Positions 6,298 through 6,357 of a stretch of 6,357 nt of DNA are shown one piece after another. The stretch comes from Nitrospira sp. UBA5699 (lineage in GTDB: Bacteria; Nitrospirota; Nitrospiria; Nitrospirales; Nitrospiraceae). Under the pieces are notes generated by a model that worked only from the letters and a program-made list of their open reading frames with translations, had not been told where the DNA came from and ran no database searches. The translations under genes were made by a program, and so were the position numbers. The stretch lies in assembly GCA_002420105.1 (NCBI GenBank), contig DIHJ01000078.1, positions 1 through 6,357 on the forward strand, read 5' to 3'. The stretch's first letter is position 1, and each line of letters begins with the position of its first letter.

Positions 6298-6357
6298 ATG
6301 ACAACGGCAACCGCCATGGGTTTGCCGCATGGCGGCCGGTACGCGCCTGGGGCATCC
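6298..6357 (+). CDS. Possible 5' end of a further gene (partial)
   Basis: An ATG 47 bases after the rlpA stop opens a frame that stays open for 20 codons to the window end (MTTATAMGLPHGG...). No good ribosome binding site precedes it (only GGAC), and 20 codons without a stop are expected by chance in GC-rich DNA. The same bases carry a strong hairpin, so this may equally be non-coding. I do not recognise the product. Confidence 0.2.
   Translation, partial: MTTATAMGLPHGGRYAPGAS
6311..6335. other. Strong 8-base hairpin downstream of rlpA
   Basis: CCGCCATG (6311-6318) and CATGGCGG (6328-6335) are perfect inverted repeats around a 9-base loop. No T run follows on the plus strand. On the minus strand the tail is TTGCCGTTGTC, only slightly T-rich. 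It could be a factor-dependent or bidirectional terminator between rlpA and whatever lies to the right. Confidence 0.4.

Noticed and set aside
5645..6355. Minus-strand frame of 236 codons opposite rlpA
   Set aside because: It is antisense to a gene with a clear lipobox and intact RlpA motifs, and has no domain of its own.

Overview
The window looks like ordinary chromosomal sequence from a high-GC Gram-negative bacterium. Evidence for this is an RlpA-type lipoprotein with a lipobox, strong third-position GC (which makes long spurious frames opposite the real genes), and sigma70-like promoter elements. The gene set (Gld-type ABC exporter with a DUF4340 protein, RlpA) would fit Nitrospira or a related lineage, but this is a guess from gene content and was not tested by any search.

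Layout. A tRNA-Arg(CCU) gene lies on the minus strand at the left edge (2-78). Upstream of it on the same strand is a tight four-gene operon (4810 down to 144): an ABC ATPase, an ABC-2 type permease, a GldG-family membrane-anchored auxiliary protein, and a DUF4340 membrane-anchored protein. The first two junctions are 4-base ATGA stop/start overlaps and the third gap is 4 bases, so the genes are almost certainly co-transcribed and probably translationally coupled. A roughly 200-base divergent intergenic region (4811-5012) carries a good candidate promoter on each strand. To the right, on the plus strand, are a small secreted protein of unknown function (5013-5375), a 239-base gap, and an RlpA-family lipoprotein (5615-6250). 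The last 107 bases contain no complete gene; they hold a possible gene start that runs off the window and a strong hairpin.

How the genes work together. The ATPase and permease form the energised core of an ABC-2 type complex. The GldG-like and DUF4340 proteins are probably its periplasm-facing partners. In gliding Bacteroidetes GldA/F/G assist gliding, but the same set occurs widely in non-gliding bacteria, where the substrate is unknown. RlpA proteins act on peptidoglycan at septa and the cell surface, so the right side is also envelope-related; no functional link between the two sides is shown by the sequence.

I found no mobile element, CRISPR array, phage gene or defence system. The least explained parts are the DUF4340/GldG exporter module, the small secreted protein, and the gap in front of rlpA.
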